Shown here in pieces: positions 25,901 to 33,930 of a stretch of 46,443 bases of DNA. The notes beneath the pieces were generated by a model. That model was not told where the DNA came from and did no database searches. It saw only the letters and a program-made list of their open reading frames with translations. Both the position numbers and the translations under genes were made by a program. Every line of letters begins with the position of its first letter. Position 1 is the stretch's first letter. This stretch comes from Micromonospora craterilacus (lineage in GTDB: Bacteria; Actinomycetota; Actinomycetes; Mycobacteriales; Micromonosporaceae), in contig NZ_POTY01000017.1 in NCBI RefSeq assembly GCF_003236315.1, positions 1 to 46,443 on the forward strand, read 5' to 3'.

Positions 25901-26458
25901 TCAGTTCCGGGCCGGCGCTGTGGGTTGTCGATCGGGTCGGAGGTGCCCGCCTTCGGTCTCCCAGACAGCGACATCGTCGCCGTCTCGTACCGCTGCTGGC
26001 GAGCGAGGGCCGGGCGGTACAGGCAGCGCACCGGCGGCGCGGGTGGTGTTGGTGGGGCGGGAAGCCGCGAGCATGGCCGCCGTCGCCACGGCGTCCGCAG
26101 TCTCCGGCGCTATCACGACCAGGTCGATCCGCAGATCCTGCCGGCCCGTGATGATCACCACCTCGGCGTCTAGGCTGGTAAACCAGCCCACCCGCACCAC
26201 GGCGCCGTCGACTCCGATCCGGTACGGGTGCCTGTCCCAGGCCGTGGGCTGCAGCATGATCCGTTCGATCACGCCGCCCCGCTGGGCGCTAAGCGCGGTG
26301 ACCAGGCTGCACAGTTCGACGACCGGGTCGCGCGAGGTCGGCCACCAACCGCCGTCGCGGATCGCGCGTCTGGACGGCGAGGGGGTCAGCCGCAGGCGTG
26401 CCGTTGGCGGCTTACGGGTGCAGACCCACGTCATGCGCTGCTCGGCAGAGCGGATCAT
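25901..26458 (-). CDS. DUF5994 family protein
   Basis: Protein of 185 residues of a family found in actinomycetes; no function is established that I know of. Typical features are TARLRLTPSPSRRAIRDGGW, WWPTSRDPVVELCSLVTALS and RVGWFTSLDAEVVIITG, ahead of an Ala-rich helix and a charged tail. No signal or membrane span. Its ATG overlaps the LapA-like gene's stop (ATGA), so the two are coupled; such pairs are common in stress-type loci. Confidence 0.8.
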   Translation of the reverse strand: MIRSAEQRMTWVCTRKPPTARLRLTPSPSRRAIRDGGWWPTSRDPVVELCSLVTALSAQRGGVIERIMLQPTAWDRHPYRIGVDGAVVRVGWFTSLDAEVVIITGRQDLRIDLVVIAPETADAVATAAMLAASRPTNTTRAAGALPVPPGPRSPAAVRDGDDVAVWETEGGHLRPDRQPTAPARN

Positions 26459-26865
26459 GGGTTCCGTTCCTCGGGTACGTCGGCGCGCGGGTCGGTGGCG
26501 CGCGGGTCGGTGGCGGCGCGGTCTGGACGGGTGATGGTGGTGGAGGGGGTGCGGCGCCCATGGTTGAACAACCGCAGTTGGATGATGCGCCGCATGGTGG
26601 CGTGCACGGTCACCAGCAGCACTCCGAACACCACGGCGAGCAGCAGCGCGACTCCCACCGGCAGTTGGCCCTGCGCGCCGAACAGGCGCACGTCCATGCG
26701 CTGACCGTTCTGCAGGATGAAGACCAGTAGCAGGAGCAGCAGCGCGGACGTCGCGAGCGCGACGTGTGGTCTCCCGGCGCGGGTACGCGGCACAGCGCGG
26801 GACCGGCCGTTGATCTCGGGGCCGGACTGCACGGGGGTGGAGCGGGCAAGGCCGAACCTGGCCAT
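26455..26865 (-). CDS. LapA-domain membrane protein
   Basis: Small protein of 136 residues with two membrane spans (about 35-52 and 68-88) separated by the family loop FILQNGQRMDVRLFGAQGQ, and a basic cytoplasmic tail. LapA-domain proteins are inner-membrane factors; in proteobacteria they help lipopolysaccharide assembly, but in Gram-positives the role is unknown. ATG 26865 has GAGGT upstream. Coupled to the DUF5994 gene by an ATGA overlap. Confidence 0.85.
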   Translation of the reverse strand: MARFGLARSTPVQSGPEINGRSRAVPRTRAGRPHVALATSALLLLLLVFILQNGQRMDVRLFGAQGQLPVGVALLLAVVFGVLLVTVHATMRRIIQLRLFNHGRRTPSTTITRPDRAATDPRATDPRADVPEERNP

Positions 26866-27114
26866 CTTGTGGACCTCATTTCGACGGTGGCGCGCGAAGT
26901 TCGCGGGCCGACGCCGCCGGGGTCCAGGACGACATCCTCAGCCTACTCCCTGGGCCGGGCTGCTCCGTGCCGCGAGATGTCCGATCCACCGGATTTGCGC
27001 AAACACTTCCAGCCGGGACACACGCGGCTGCGATATTCCGACCTCGGTGGCGATCCGCGCTCGGGTCAGGTGGCCGTAGCACCACTGGCGAGAATCCGAC
27101 GCTCACGTGGCCGG

Positions 27115-27855
27115 TCAGGCGGACAGGTTGGCTGTCGTTCCTGGCGCGAGTTGCTCGGAGCCGTCGATTATCGCCTGAGCCAGGTCGGACAGCCGCCGAT
27201 TGTGGCTGCGGGCGCCGTTGCGCAGCAGCGCGAAAGCTTCACCCACGTCCACCTGAAGGCGTTCGGCGAGGACACCCTTGGCCTGCTCGATCAGAACTCG
27301 GCTGTTGAGTGCGGCCTGCAGTTGCTCGGCGAGGATGTCTCGGTGCTGGATGGCGCGTTGCTGGAGCAGCCCGATGGTGGCCACGTCCGCCAATGCCTGC
27401 CCGATCCGGACCTTGCCTTCGTCGAGGGCGCCCGGGTGGGTGTCGAAGAGGTTCAGCGCGCCGATGACCTCGGAACGCAAGCGCATGGGCAGGGCGTGTA
27501 TCGCGGCGAAGCCGACTTCGGCCGCGGCGGCGGTGAAGCGGGGCCAGCGGTGGCCGGCGGTCCGCAGGTCGATGACCGACACGGGTTGGCCGGTACGGAA
27601 GCAGTCCACGCCAGGCCCCTGATCGGTCTGCAGTTGGAACAGCTCCAGCAGCCGGGTGCCTTCGGAGGAGGCCGCCACCACCTGAAGGTTGTCCTGCTGG
27701 TCGGTCACCAGCAGCCCGGCCGCCGAGACGCCCAGCAGTTGAACACACCGGTCGGCGAGCACATGCAGGAACTCGATCACGTCGAAGTCGTCGACCAGTG
27801 TGTCAGCCAGTTCCACGAACACGTCGGACAGCTGGATCTCGGCCATGTCGATCAC
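27115..27855 (-). CDS. GAF-ANTAR domain regulator
   Basis: Protein of 246 residues. An N-terminal GAF sensor domain (~20-165) opens FVELADTLVDDFDVIEFLHV and includes VTDQQDNLQVVAAS and IGALNLFDTHPG. It is followed by an ANTAR three-helix RNA-binding domain (~180-235) with SRVLIEQAKGVLAERLQVD and ALLRNGARSHNRRLSDLA. ANTAR proteins act as antiterminators at twin hairpins in leader RNAs. The ligand is unknown. ATG 27855 or 27846 could be the start. It sits ~250 bp ahead of the LapA-like gene, whose leader may be its target. Confidence 0.9.
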   Translation of the reverse strand: MIDMAEIQLSDVFVELADTLVDDFDVIEFLHVLADRCVQLLGVSAAGLLVTDQQDNLQVVAASSEGTRLLELFQLQTDQGPGVDCFRTGQPVSVIDLRTAGHRWPRFTAAAAEVGFAAIHALPMRLRSEVIGALNLFDTHPGALDEGKVRIGQALADVATIGLLQQRAIQHRDILAEQLQAALNSRVLIEQAKGVLAERLQVDVGEAFALLRNGARSHNRRLSDLAQAIIDGSEQLAPGTTANLSA

Positions 27856-28223
27856 CCTCGGAATACGATAGTCCCACTCGGAATGTGCGGCGACGCGGGG
27901 CGACCGACCGGTCGCACAATGGGGCCGGGTCCCGGCTTTCCTCCTGCCCCATCGCCAGCTGGGCCGGGGAGTCGAACCGCGGGCGCTGGGTCACCACGTC
28001 GTCAGTGTCGGCCTGGGCCGGCCAGTTCTGCGCGGTGTCCGGAAAGCCGGGGAAGTTCAGCACTGATTCGGGTAGCAGACTGACGGCCCGAATCGCGCCG
28101 CCACGGACGGCCGCCTCCGTCGAGCAGATCAACGAGGTATGCGAGCACGCCGCCGGCACCGACGGCGCGCACGGTACGCGCCCAGTAGGGCGCGCCTCAG
28201 CTCCTGCCAGGTGACATCGCAGC
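27856..28223. other. Intergenic region between desaturase and GAF-ANTAR genes
   Basis: No gene I can support. A stem GATTCGGG (28065-28072)/CCCGAATC (28087-28094) could terminate the desaturase transcript. The last ~200 bp before 27855 should contain the GAF-ANTAR promoter. Confidence 0.35.
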
Positions 28224-29267
28224 TCAACGCGTGGCGACGCCGGGCGGAGGTGCGGGGGATCCGATGTCGTGCAGGTGGCGCAGTGTTTCGACCCAGGAGC
28301 GGCCCAGGGTGGTTTCGTGGTAGTCGATGTCGTGCTCGGCGCAGAACCGCCTGATCAATGGTCGGGCGCGGCGCAGGTTGGGGCACGGCATGCTCGGGAA
28401 CAGATGGTGTTCGATCTGGTAGTTGAGGCCGCCGAGCACGATGTCGAGGAACATTCGGCCACGGACGTTGCGGGAGGTGAGGGCCTGCCGCCGTAGGTAG
28501 TCGAGGTTGTCGTCGGCACCGAGGATGGGCATGCCTTTGTGGTTCGGGGCGAAGGAGCAACCGAGGTAGAGGCCGAGCACGCCCTGGTTGACGAGAATGA
28601 ACGCGACCGCCTGCGCGGGGCTCAGGACCAGGAACACGGCGGTGAGGTATCCGCCCAGGTGCAGGGCCAACAGTCCGGCTTCGACGGGTCGGCGGGCGAT
28701 GTGGCGTGGGCCGAGAACGGCCCGCACGCTGTTGGCGTGCAGGTGCATGCCCTCCAGCAGGAGCAGCGGGAAGAACAGGTATGCCTGGTAGCGCATGAGC
28801 AGCGCGCTGAGACCACGCCGCCGTCGGGCCTGGCCGGCGGTGAAGGACAGAGGTGCCACGGTGATGTCGGGATCCTTGCCTTCGGTATTGGGGTGGGCGT
28901 GGTGCCGGTTGTGCTTGTCCACCCACCAGCCGTAGCTGATCCCGGTCAAGAGGTTGCCGTGCACGATGCCGATCAGGTCATTCGCCCGGCGCGAGTGGGC
29001 TATCTGCCGGTGCCCCGCGTCGTGGCCGATGAACCCGGCCTGCGCGAAGGCCACCGCAAGGGCCACCGCGACGCCGAGCTGCCACCACGATTCACCCAAC
29101 CAGCCGAACAGGGCCCACACTCCGGCGAGGGAACCGACGACGAGGCCGATACGCACTGCGTAGTAGCCTCGCCGCCGCCCGAGTAGACCCGCTGCGCGGA
29201 CCTGCCGGGAAAGGTCGGCGTAGTCGCTGCCCCGTTGACGGTCGGCGCCGAGGCTGGTGTCGCTCAC
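28224..29267 (-). CDS. Membrane fatty acid desaturase
   Basis: Diiron membrane desaturase of 347 residues. The three histidine boxes are intact: HDAGH (82-86), HNRHH (119-123) and QIEHH (284-288), the last being typical of front-end or acyl-lipid types. Four or more spans surround them. It should place a double bond in a membrane acyl chain, using ferredoxin or a reductase not present nearby. GTG 29267 follows a CCGGAGC site; the frame is open to 29645 but the extension covers the small gene upstream. 38 bp separate it from that gene, so co-transcription is likely. Confidence 0.9.
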   Translation of the reverse strand: MSDTSLGADRQRGSDYADLSRQVRAAGLLGRRRGYYAVRIGLVVGSLAGVWALFGWLGESWWQLGVAVALAVAFAQAGFIGHDAGHRQIAHSRRANDLIGIVHGNLLTGISYGWWVDKHNRHHAHPNTEGKDPDITVAPLSFTAGQARRRRGLSALLMRYQAYLFFPLLLLEGMHLHANSVRAVLGPRHIARRPVEAGLLALHLGGYLTAVFLVLSPAQAVAFILVNQGVLGLYLGCSFAPNHKGMPILGADDNLDYLRRQALTSRNVRGRMFLDIVLGGLNYQIEHHLFPSMPCPNLRRARPLIRRFCAEHDIDYHETTLGRSWVETLRHLHDIGSPAPPPGVATR

Positions 29268-29305
29268 GACGGATGCTCCGGCTGCTCCTTCTTCATCAGC
29301 TTGTC

Positions 29306-29470
29306 TCAACGGCGGCGGCTTGACCAGCCGCTCAGGTGGGCCATGAGCTGTTGAAGCTTCCCCTGCGTGCCGGGGCTGTCCGCGCCGCGGCGGCCACGCC
29401 GCATCAGGCCGCGCCCTCTGGGGCTGTTGAGCAGGCCCTTGAACCGTCGGCTCACCGATTCCGATGTCAC
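29306..29470 (-). CDS. Small basic protein, 54 residues
   Basis: Hypothetical protein TSESVSRRFKGLLNSPRGRG with an LMRRGRRG stretch and a C-terminal SGWSSRRR. Highly basic and helical, like small proteins often annotated as hypothetical in actinomycetes. GTG 29470 follows GGAAGGGAG. It precedes the desaturase. It could bind nucleic acid or membrane phosphates, which is speculation. Confidence 0.6.
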   Translation of the reverse strand: MTSESVSRRFKGLLNSPRGRGLMRRGRRGADSPGTQGKLQQLMAHLSGWSSRRR

Positions 29471-29641
29471 GGCGCACTCCCTTCCTGGTCGGCCCTGCGG
29501 CGGCTGACTCTCTCGTGCCGTCACGTTCGAGTTTCGATGATCGACCAGCCCGTTGCAGCGGATTGGCCTCAATAGCACCGGAGCATGGGGGCGCCACGGT
29601 GGGAGATGTGGGCTTGGCGAACGGTCCGAGCGGATCGCCTT

Positions 29642-29815
29642 TCACGGGGACGGCGCATCGACGAGGTCGGCCGGATCGAGACGCAGGATGGCGAGCAGCC
29701 CGGCCTGCTCCGTGGGGTCCACCCGCTTAGGTAGCTCGCGCTCGACCCAGTCGGCCCCGACCTGCTGGCCTCGTTGGGGACGAATGCTGACGATGCACTG
29801 CCTGGCGATCTTCAT
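29642..29815 (-). CDS. Small conserved protein, 57 residues (copy 2)
   Basis: Paralogue of the protein at 24678-24851: it opens MKIARQCIVSIRPQRGQQV and has the same ADWVERELP core and the same DAPSP end. ATG 29815 follows GGGAG. DNA similarity extends at least 100 bp upstream of both starts. Copy 1 abuts a glycosyltransferase; this copy lies 171 bp ahead of a small basic gene. Function unknown. Confidence 0.75.
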   Translation of the reverse strand: MKIARQCIVSIRPQRGQQVGADWVERELPKRVDPTEQAGLLAILRLDPADLVDAPSP

Positions 29816-30388
29816 CGGATGCTCCCTTGTGAGGTCGTCCGGAAGCGTCGTGCTCACGGGCGGCCGTGCGGACGCGCTGGTTGGATCCCACCACCGTTGG
29901 GGCGCACGGCAGTCCTGAATGTGTCGCGGCCGGCGGATCGGGCGGCCGGGACGTGGTCGGCGATCAGCCAGCACGACCAGCAGGCTGCCACGATGGGAGT
30001 GACGATTGGGCAACACCCGAGCGGGTTGGCGGCGACGGCACGTCGCGACCACCCAGGGAATCGGAGGACACGCTCACCGTACGCCGCGCCGCGCGGATCT
30101 GCATCCGCACCGGGCCGGCTTGCACGCGCACGACGAGGCCCCCCGGAAGCGATCGCCGACGTCCCGGGCCTCATCCTCACCAACGGTGGCACCACGAAGG
30201 GCCAGGATTCTCGGGCCAGCCCGGAGCGCTGGGCACCACCCAAACCGGTGACAAAACCCCATTCTGCCATATTGATTTTGCTACTGCCGTAAATTCCCCC
30301 AGGGCTTGCTCGCCAGCGACTCGGCCGCGCCCCCTACTGCGAAGCTCTCGCCGGTCCTGAAGACCCGGCGTCAGTAGATGGGGACCTG
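29816..30388. other. Long intergenic region with duplicated segment
   Basis: The first ~100 bp resemble the DNA upstream of 24851 (shared TCCCACCACC core and RWWDxTxAS-coding piece). The remainder to the LtrA start shows no gene I can support. Confidence 0.4.
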
Positions 30389-31570
30389 ATGACGAGCGAC
30401 CGCGCGGTAGGGCTGGACCGGGAGGGTGAGGGGCCCCAGCGCGCAACCCTGCTGGAACTGTTCCTCGATCTGGTTTTCGTCGCCGCGCTCGCACTGACGT
30501 CACGAAGCCTGGCGCAGCGTCTCGACTGGGTCGGGGCCTTCCAGACCGTGGTGCTGCTGTTGGCGATCTGGTGGGTCTGGTCCGTCACCGCGCTGGTGAC
30601 CGACCTCTACCACGCGCAGCGGCCCCCCATCTTCCCCATGACGCTCTGGGTCATGTTCGGCACCATCCTGCTTGCAGGCACGCTGCCCACCGCCTTCGCC
30701 GACGATGCCCTGCTCTTCGCGGGCGCATACGTGGCGATCCAACTGGGCCGTGGCATCTTCCTCGTCGCCGCACTGCATCGTCACGCGGCGCGAGTACACG
30801 CCACCCGGTTCATCTTCTGGTTCGCCGTGTCCGCCGTACTCTGGCTCGCCGGCGGTCTCGTCGCAGGCCCCACCCGGGGCCTGCTGTGGGTCGCGGCGCT
30901 CGCCATCGACTACGGATCAGCCTGGCTCCGCTACCCCACGCCCCGGCTCGGACGGATACCCACATCCCAGTACACGGTGGCAGCCGACCACCTCGCGGAG
31001 CGCTACCAGCAATTCTTCACCCTCGCCCTCGGCGATCTCATCCTCCTCACCACCCTGGCCTACGCCGACAACGACACGACACTCGACCGCACAGCGGCGC
31101 TCCTGCTCGCCTTCGCCGCCACCGTGCTGCTGTGGCAGATCTACGTCCACCGCGCCGGGGCCTTATTCCAGGCCACCATCGAGTCCTCCCGAGATCCGGG
31201 TGGATTCGTGCGGTCCACACCCAACACCCACTTGCTCATGGTGGCCGGCGTTGTCGCCGCCTCCGCCGGCTTCGAAGTCGTCATCGCCCAACCCACCGAC
31301 CACACCACACCCTGGCTGGCCGCCGTCATCCTCGGCGGCCCCGCATTGTTCCTGGCCGGACGAGCCCGCTTCGAGTACGAAGTGTTCAGCCGGGTGTCAC
31401 CGCCCCGGCTGGTCGCGGTGCTCATCCTGATCGTCGCCAGCCCCGCCCTAATGCTCGCACCCGCACTGGTGGCCGGCCTCACCGCCACACTCGTCCTGGC
31501 GGGCGTTGCCATCGCGGACAACATCCGGGCCCGCGGGAACCCACCCGAGCAACCAAACCCCTCCACGTAG
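30389..31570 (+). CDS. LtrA-family membrane protein
   Basis: Low temperature requirement A family protein of 393 residues with about ten to twelve membrane spans. The family signature ATLLELFLDLVFVAAL lies near residue 20 and a second half-signature near YAD in TLALGDLILLTTLAYAD. The family is linked to cold growth in Listeria by name, but its transport or enzymatic role is unproven. ATG 30389. The gene stands alone on the plus strand. Confidence 0.85.
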   Translation: MTSDRAVGLDREGEGPQRATLLELFLDLVFVAALALTSRSLAQRLDWVGAFQTVVLLLAIWWVWSVTALVTDLYHAQRPPIFPMTLWVMFGTILLAGTLPTAFADDALLFAGAYVAIQLGRGIFLVAALHRHAARVHATRFIFWFAVSAVLWLAGGLVAGPTRGLLWVAALAIDYGSAWLRYPTPRLGRIPTSQYTVAADHLAERYQQFFTLALGDLILLTTLAYADNDTTLDRTAALLLAFAATVLLWQIYVHRAGALFQATIESSRDPGGFVRSTPNTHLLMVAGVVAASAGFEVVIAQPTDHTTPWLAAVILGGPALFLAGRARFEYEVFSRVSPPRLVAVLILIVASPALMLAPALVAGLTATLVLAGVAIADNIRARGNPPEQPNPST

Positions 31571-31714
31571 CCGTAGGGGGCGCACGACCACTCAACTAAC
31601 CGGCTCCACTAGAAGGTCAGTCGGCTGTGTCGTTCATGGTGAGGCCGGCGTTCTGGAGCGCTTCCGGCCGGCCCAGCCGATTTTCGGACGTGTGGGGTGG
31701 CCTCCACTCTGCGG

Positions 31715-31781
31715 GTGCCTTCCGTGACGGGACGATCAAGCTCTCGACAAGCCCCTATCTTCCCTGATCGGGAAGCACTTC
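31715..31781 (+). repeat. Insertion-sequence-like end, copy 1
   Basis: 67 bp starting GTGCCTTCCGTGAC and ending TTCCCTGATCGGGAAGCACTTC-like, with partly complementary outer ends. The reverse complement of 46363-46428 matches it along its length. No transposase is attached here, so it is a solo end or a remnant. Confidence 0.6.
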
Positions 31782-31799
31782 TACGGATCCAGCCAGAGG

Positions 31800-32170
31800 C
31801 TAGATAGGACGAAACTTCCGGTAAGGCGGCAGTCGACCAAGATGCACTGCTGTCTGCTGGTGTTGCTCGGCGCGGAGCCGTTCGGCCTGGGTTTCGGCTA
31901 TCCAGCCGGCGACGACGGCCGGGTCGGCGCCTGCGTCCAGTGCCGCTCGGTAGCGGTCGAGTTTCGCGTCGCATTCGGCGACCGTTGGTCCCAGCGGAGT
32001 CGCTGGTAGGGCGGCGGGTACGCCGAGGGCGAGTTGATTGAGGATCTTGGCGGCGGTGTGGCGGCGTTGCAGTGGTCCGAACTCGCCGACGAGCCAGGTG
32101 TCGGGACCGGAAACCGATACGTTCGGAGCCGGCGTTAGCGCCTTTTGAAGGTTCTGATTCTGTAGACGTT
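31800..32170 (-). pseudogene. C-terminal fragment of a serine recombinase
   Basis: Reading the minus strand, the frame open from a TAA near 32170 gives DTWLVGEFGPLQRRHTAAK and ECDAKLDRYRAALDAGADP, then AVVAGWIAETQAERLRAEQH, ending at the TAG 31800-31802. This coiled tail is typical of large serine recombinases (resolvase/integrase type). The catalytic and zinc domains are missing, and no start fits. It is a relic of an integrative element. Confidence 0.65.
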
Positions 32171-32234
32171 ACCCTCGCCGCGCAGGAGCTCTAGGACATG
32201 ATGAGGCCGGCACCGGCTGACGGGGCGAGGCCGG

Positions 32235-32265
32235 GCCGCACGGCGCCGGTGGGCGGCCGTGCGGC
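32235..32265 (-). terminator. Intrinsic terminator
   Basis: Stem GCCGCACGGC (32235-32244) and GCCGTGCGGC (32256-32265), 10 bp, 16 bp beyond the stop of the secreted protein. Direct repeats of CGGCGCCGGTGGG overlap it. Confidence 0.7.
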
Positions 32266-32280
32266 GCCGGTGGGGGTGGG

Positions 32281-33069
32281 TCAGGCTCCCAGGGCGCGGA
32301 GCTGAGGCAGGGCGGACTTGGCGGTGGGGCGGCTGGTCCTTCTGGTGGCCCAGTCTTCGGCCTGGGTGCGGTTGGGTTCGCGGAGGTTGCCGACGACGGA
32401 GTCGGAGATGCCCTTGTCACCGTTGTAGGCGGTGCACTCCCACCACTTTTCGACCGGGTAACCGGGGTCGCGGGCTAGTTTTACCACGCAGTCGGTCGGG
32501 GTGAGCTTGGCGACCACCGCTTCGTAGCTGCGGATCTGGTCCTGGATGACGAGGTTGATGCCGTTGGTCAGGCCGGCCTTGGTGCGGGCGGCGATCACTA
32601 TCGCGAACAGCGACGGCAGCACATGGCCGATATTGTCCACCGCCGTCGGGGTGGTGACGGTGTTGACATACGATGTCGCCAGTGTGGCGCAGCCGGTGGC
32701 GTTCTGCGCCCACAGCTGGCGCACGCTGGCGCCCATGTTGTCGATGTCGCTGAACTCGATGGTGTGCTGGCGGGCGCATGCCTGCACATCGGCCGCGGCG
32801 ATCAGGTCGGTGTGGGCGATGATGTCGTTCTTCGACTGCTCGACGGCGGCGACGATCTGGTCGACGGCCGCCTGCAGCGACGGTGCCCCAGAGCTGCCAC
32901 CGGCCAGCAGGTGCCCGGCGACCGCCGCCACGAGGCTGGTCCAGTCGAAGAACATTACCCGCATGTCACCGGTGCGGGGCGTGGCCTGGGCCGGTGCGGC
33001 GGTCGGTGCCACCGCGACGGCCACCGCCACGCCGGCAGCGATCAGGCAGTTGCGCAGTCTTCTTCTCAC
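32281..33069 (-). CDS. Secreted helical protein (paralogue 2)
   Basis: Protein of 262 residues with a signal peptide (RRRLRNCLIAAGVAVAVAVA, cleavage near PAQA). It is then mostly helical, with Cys pairs including VQACARQ, NATGCATL and a C-terminal region TDCVVKLARDPGYPVEKWW. It resembles the next gene upstream, with AAADVQACARQHTIEFSDID against a similar LEAAAVMANLRGL segment. No family recognised. GTG 33069 follows CAGGAGG, and 8 bp separate it from the upstream stop, so the pair is an operon. Confidence 0.7.
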   Translation of the reverse strand: MRRRLRNCLIAAGVAVAVAVAPTAAPAQATPRTGDMRVMFFDWTSLVAAVAGHLLAGGSSGAPSLQAAVDQIVAAVEQSKNDIIAHTDLIAAADVQACARQHTIEFSDIDNMGASVRQLWAQNATGCATLATSYVNTVTTPTAVDNIGHVLPSLFAIVIAARTKAGLTNGINLVIQDQIRSYEAVVAKLTPTDCVVKLARDPGYPVEKWWECTAYNGDKGISDSVVGNLREPNRTQAEDWATRRTSRPTAKSALPQLRALGA

Positions 33070-33077
33070 AACGCCTC

Positions 33078-33860
33078 CTACTGTTCCTTCTTGGCGAGGG
33101 TTTCCTTGGCTGCCAGCCAGGCGGAGTCCTTGGCAGCCTCGATCTTGTGGGCGGCCTCGTCGGGCGGTCCACTGATCAGGATGCCGCCGCGGACGACTTC
33201 GTACTTGGTGACCTCGTTGCCGTTGGCCGCTGTGCAGGTATGTGTGACGATCCTGTCCCGCGGGGTGTTGTCCGGCGCGGGCACATGGGTGCACGTTGGT
33301 TCCAGGTCCCTGACGATGTGCTGCATGAACGTGACGTAGTCGGCGTCGGCCCTGGCCATCATGTTGTTCAGCCCGGCGTCCGTGGCGACCGACAGCAGGG
33401 TCGAGTAGAGGCTCTGCCCGGCCAGGCCGATCTGGTCCTTAGCCACGCGCGACTGGACCGCGTGGTACTTCTCGAAGGCGTTTGCCGCGTGGCCGGAGAG
33501 CGTGGTCGACGGGTACGACTCCCGCCAGAGCTCGTTCTCCCGCAGCACCGTGTAGTCGGCCATGGTGTACGTAAGCCCGCGGAGGTTTGCCATAACGGCG
33601 GCTGCCTCGAGGCCGTCGATGTGGTCCCTGACCGCGACATCGGTCGCGCTGATCGCGCCGAGCACCAACTGGACGAACTGCGTGATCTGTTCGGGCGTGA
33701 AGCCGCGGGCCTTGAAGGCCTGGTAGGCGAGCAGCGCCAGCTCGGTGACGTTCTTGCTCGCCCCGTCGGCGTTAGCGCGAGCCGGTTGTGCCGCCCCGGA
33801 TAGCAGCATCGCGAGCGCGACGGCGGACGCCACGATGCCCCGTCTCAGTGTTCTCCTCAT
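33078..33860 (-). CDS. Secreted helical protein (paralogue 1)
   Basis: Protein of 260 residues with a signal peptide (MRRTLRRGIVASAVALAMLL, cleavage near PARA) and a helical mature part (LLAYQAFKARGFTPEQITQF and VLGAISATDVAVRDHIDGLE). A late pair of Cys in PTCTHVPAPD and HTCTAANG and a Lys-rich helix at the end complete it. Same layout as the following gene. Function unknown; an extracellular or wall-associated role is inferred. It starts 70 bp after the PucR regulator's stop. Confidence 0.7.
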   Translation of the reverse strand: MRRTLRRGIVASAVALAMLLSGAAQPARANADGASKNVTELALLAYQAFKARGFTPEQITQFVQLVLGAISATDVAVRDHIDGLEAAAVMANLRGLTYTMADYTVLRENELWRESYPSTTLSGHAANAFEKYHAVQSRVAKDQIGLAGQSLYSTLLSVATDAGLNNMMARADADYVTFMQHIVRDLEPTCTHVPAPDNTPRDRIVTHTCTAANGNEVTKYEVVRGGILISGPPDEAAHKIEAAKDSAWLAAKETLAKKEQ

Positions 33861-33930
33861 GGTCGGGAGTCTTTCGGTCCCGAAGGGCGCGCGTCTTCGT
33901 GAACGGTACGCAGGCGGGCGTTGACGTTTG

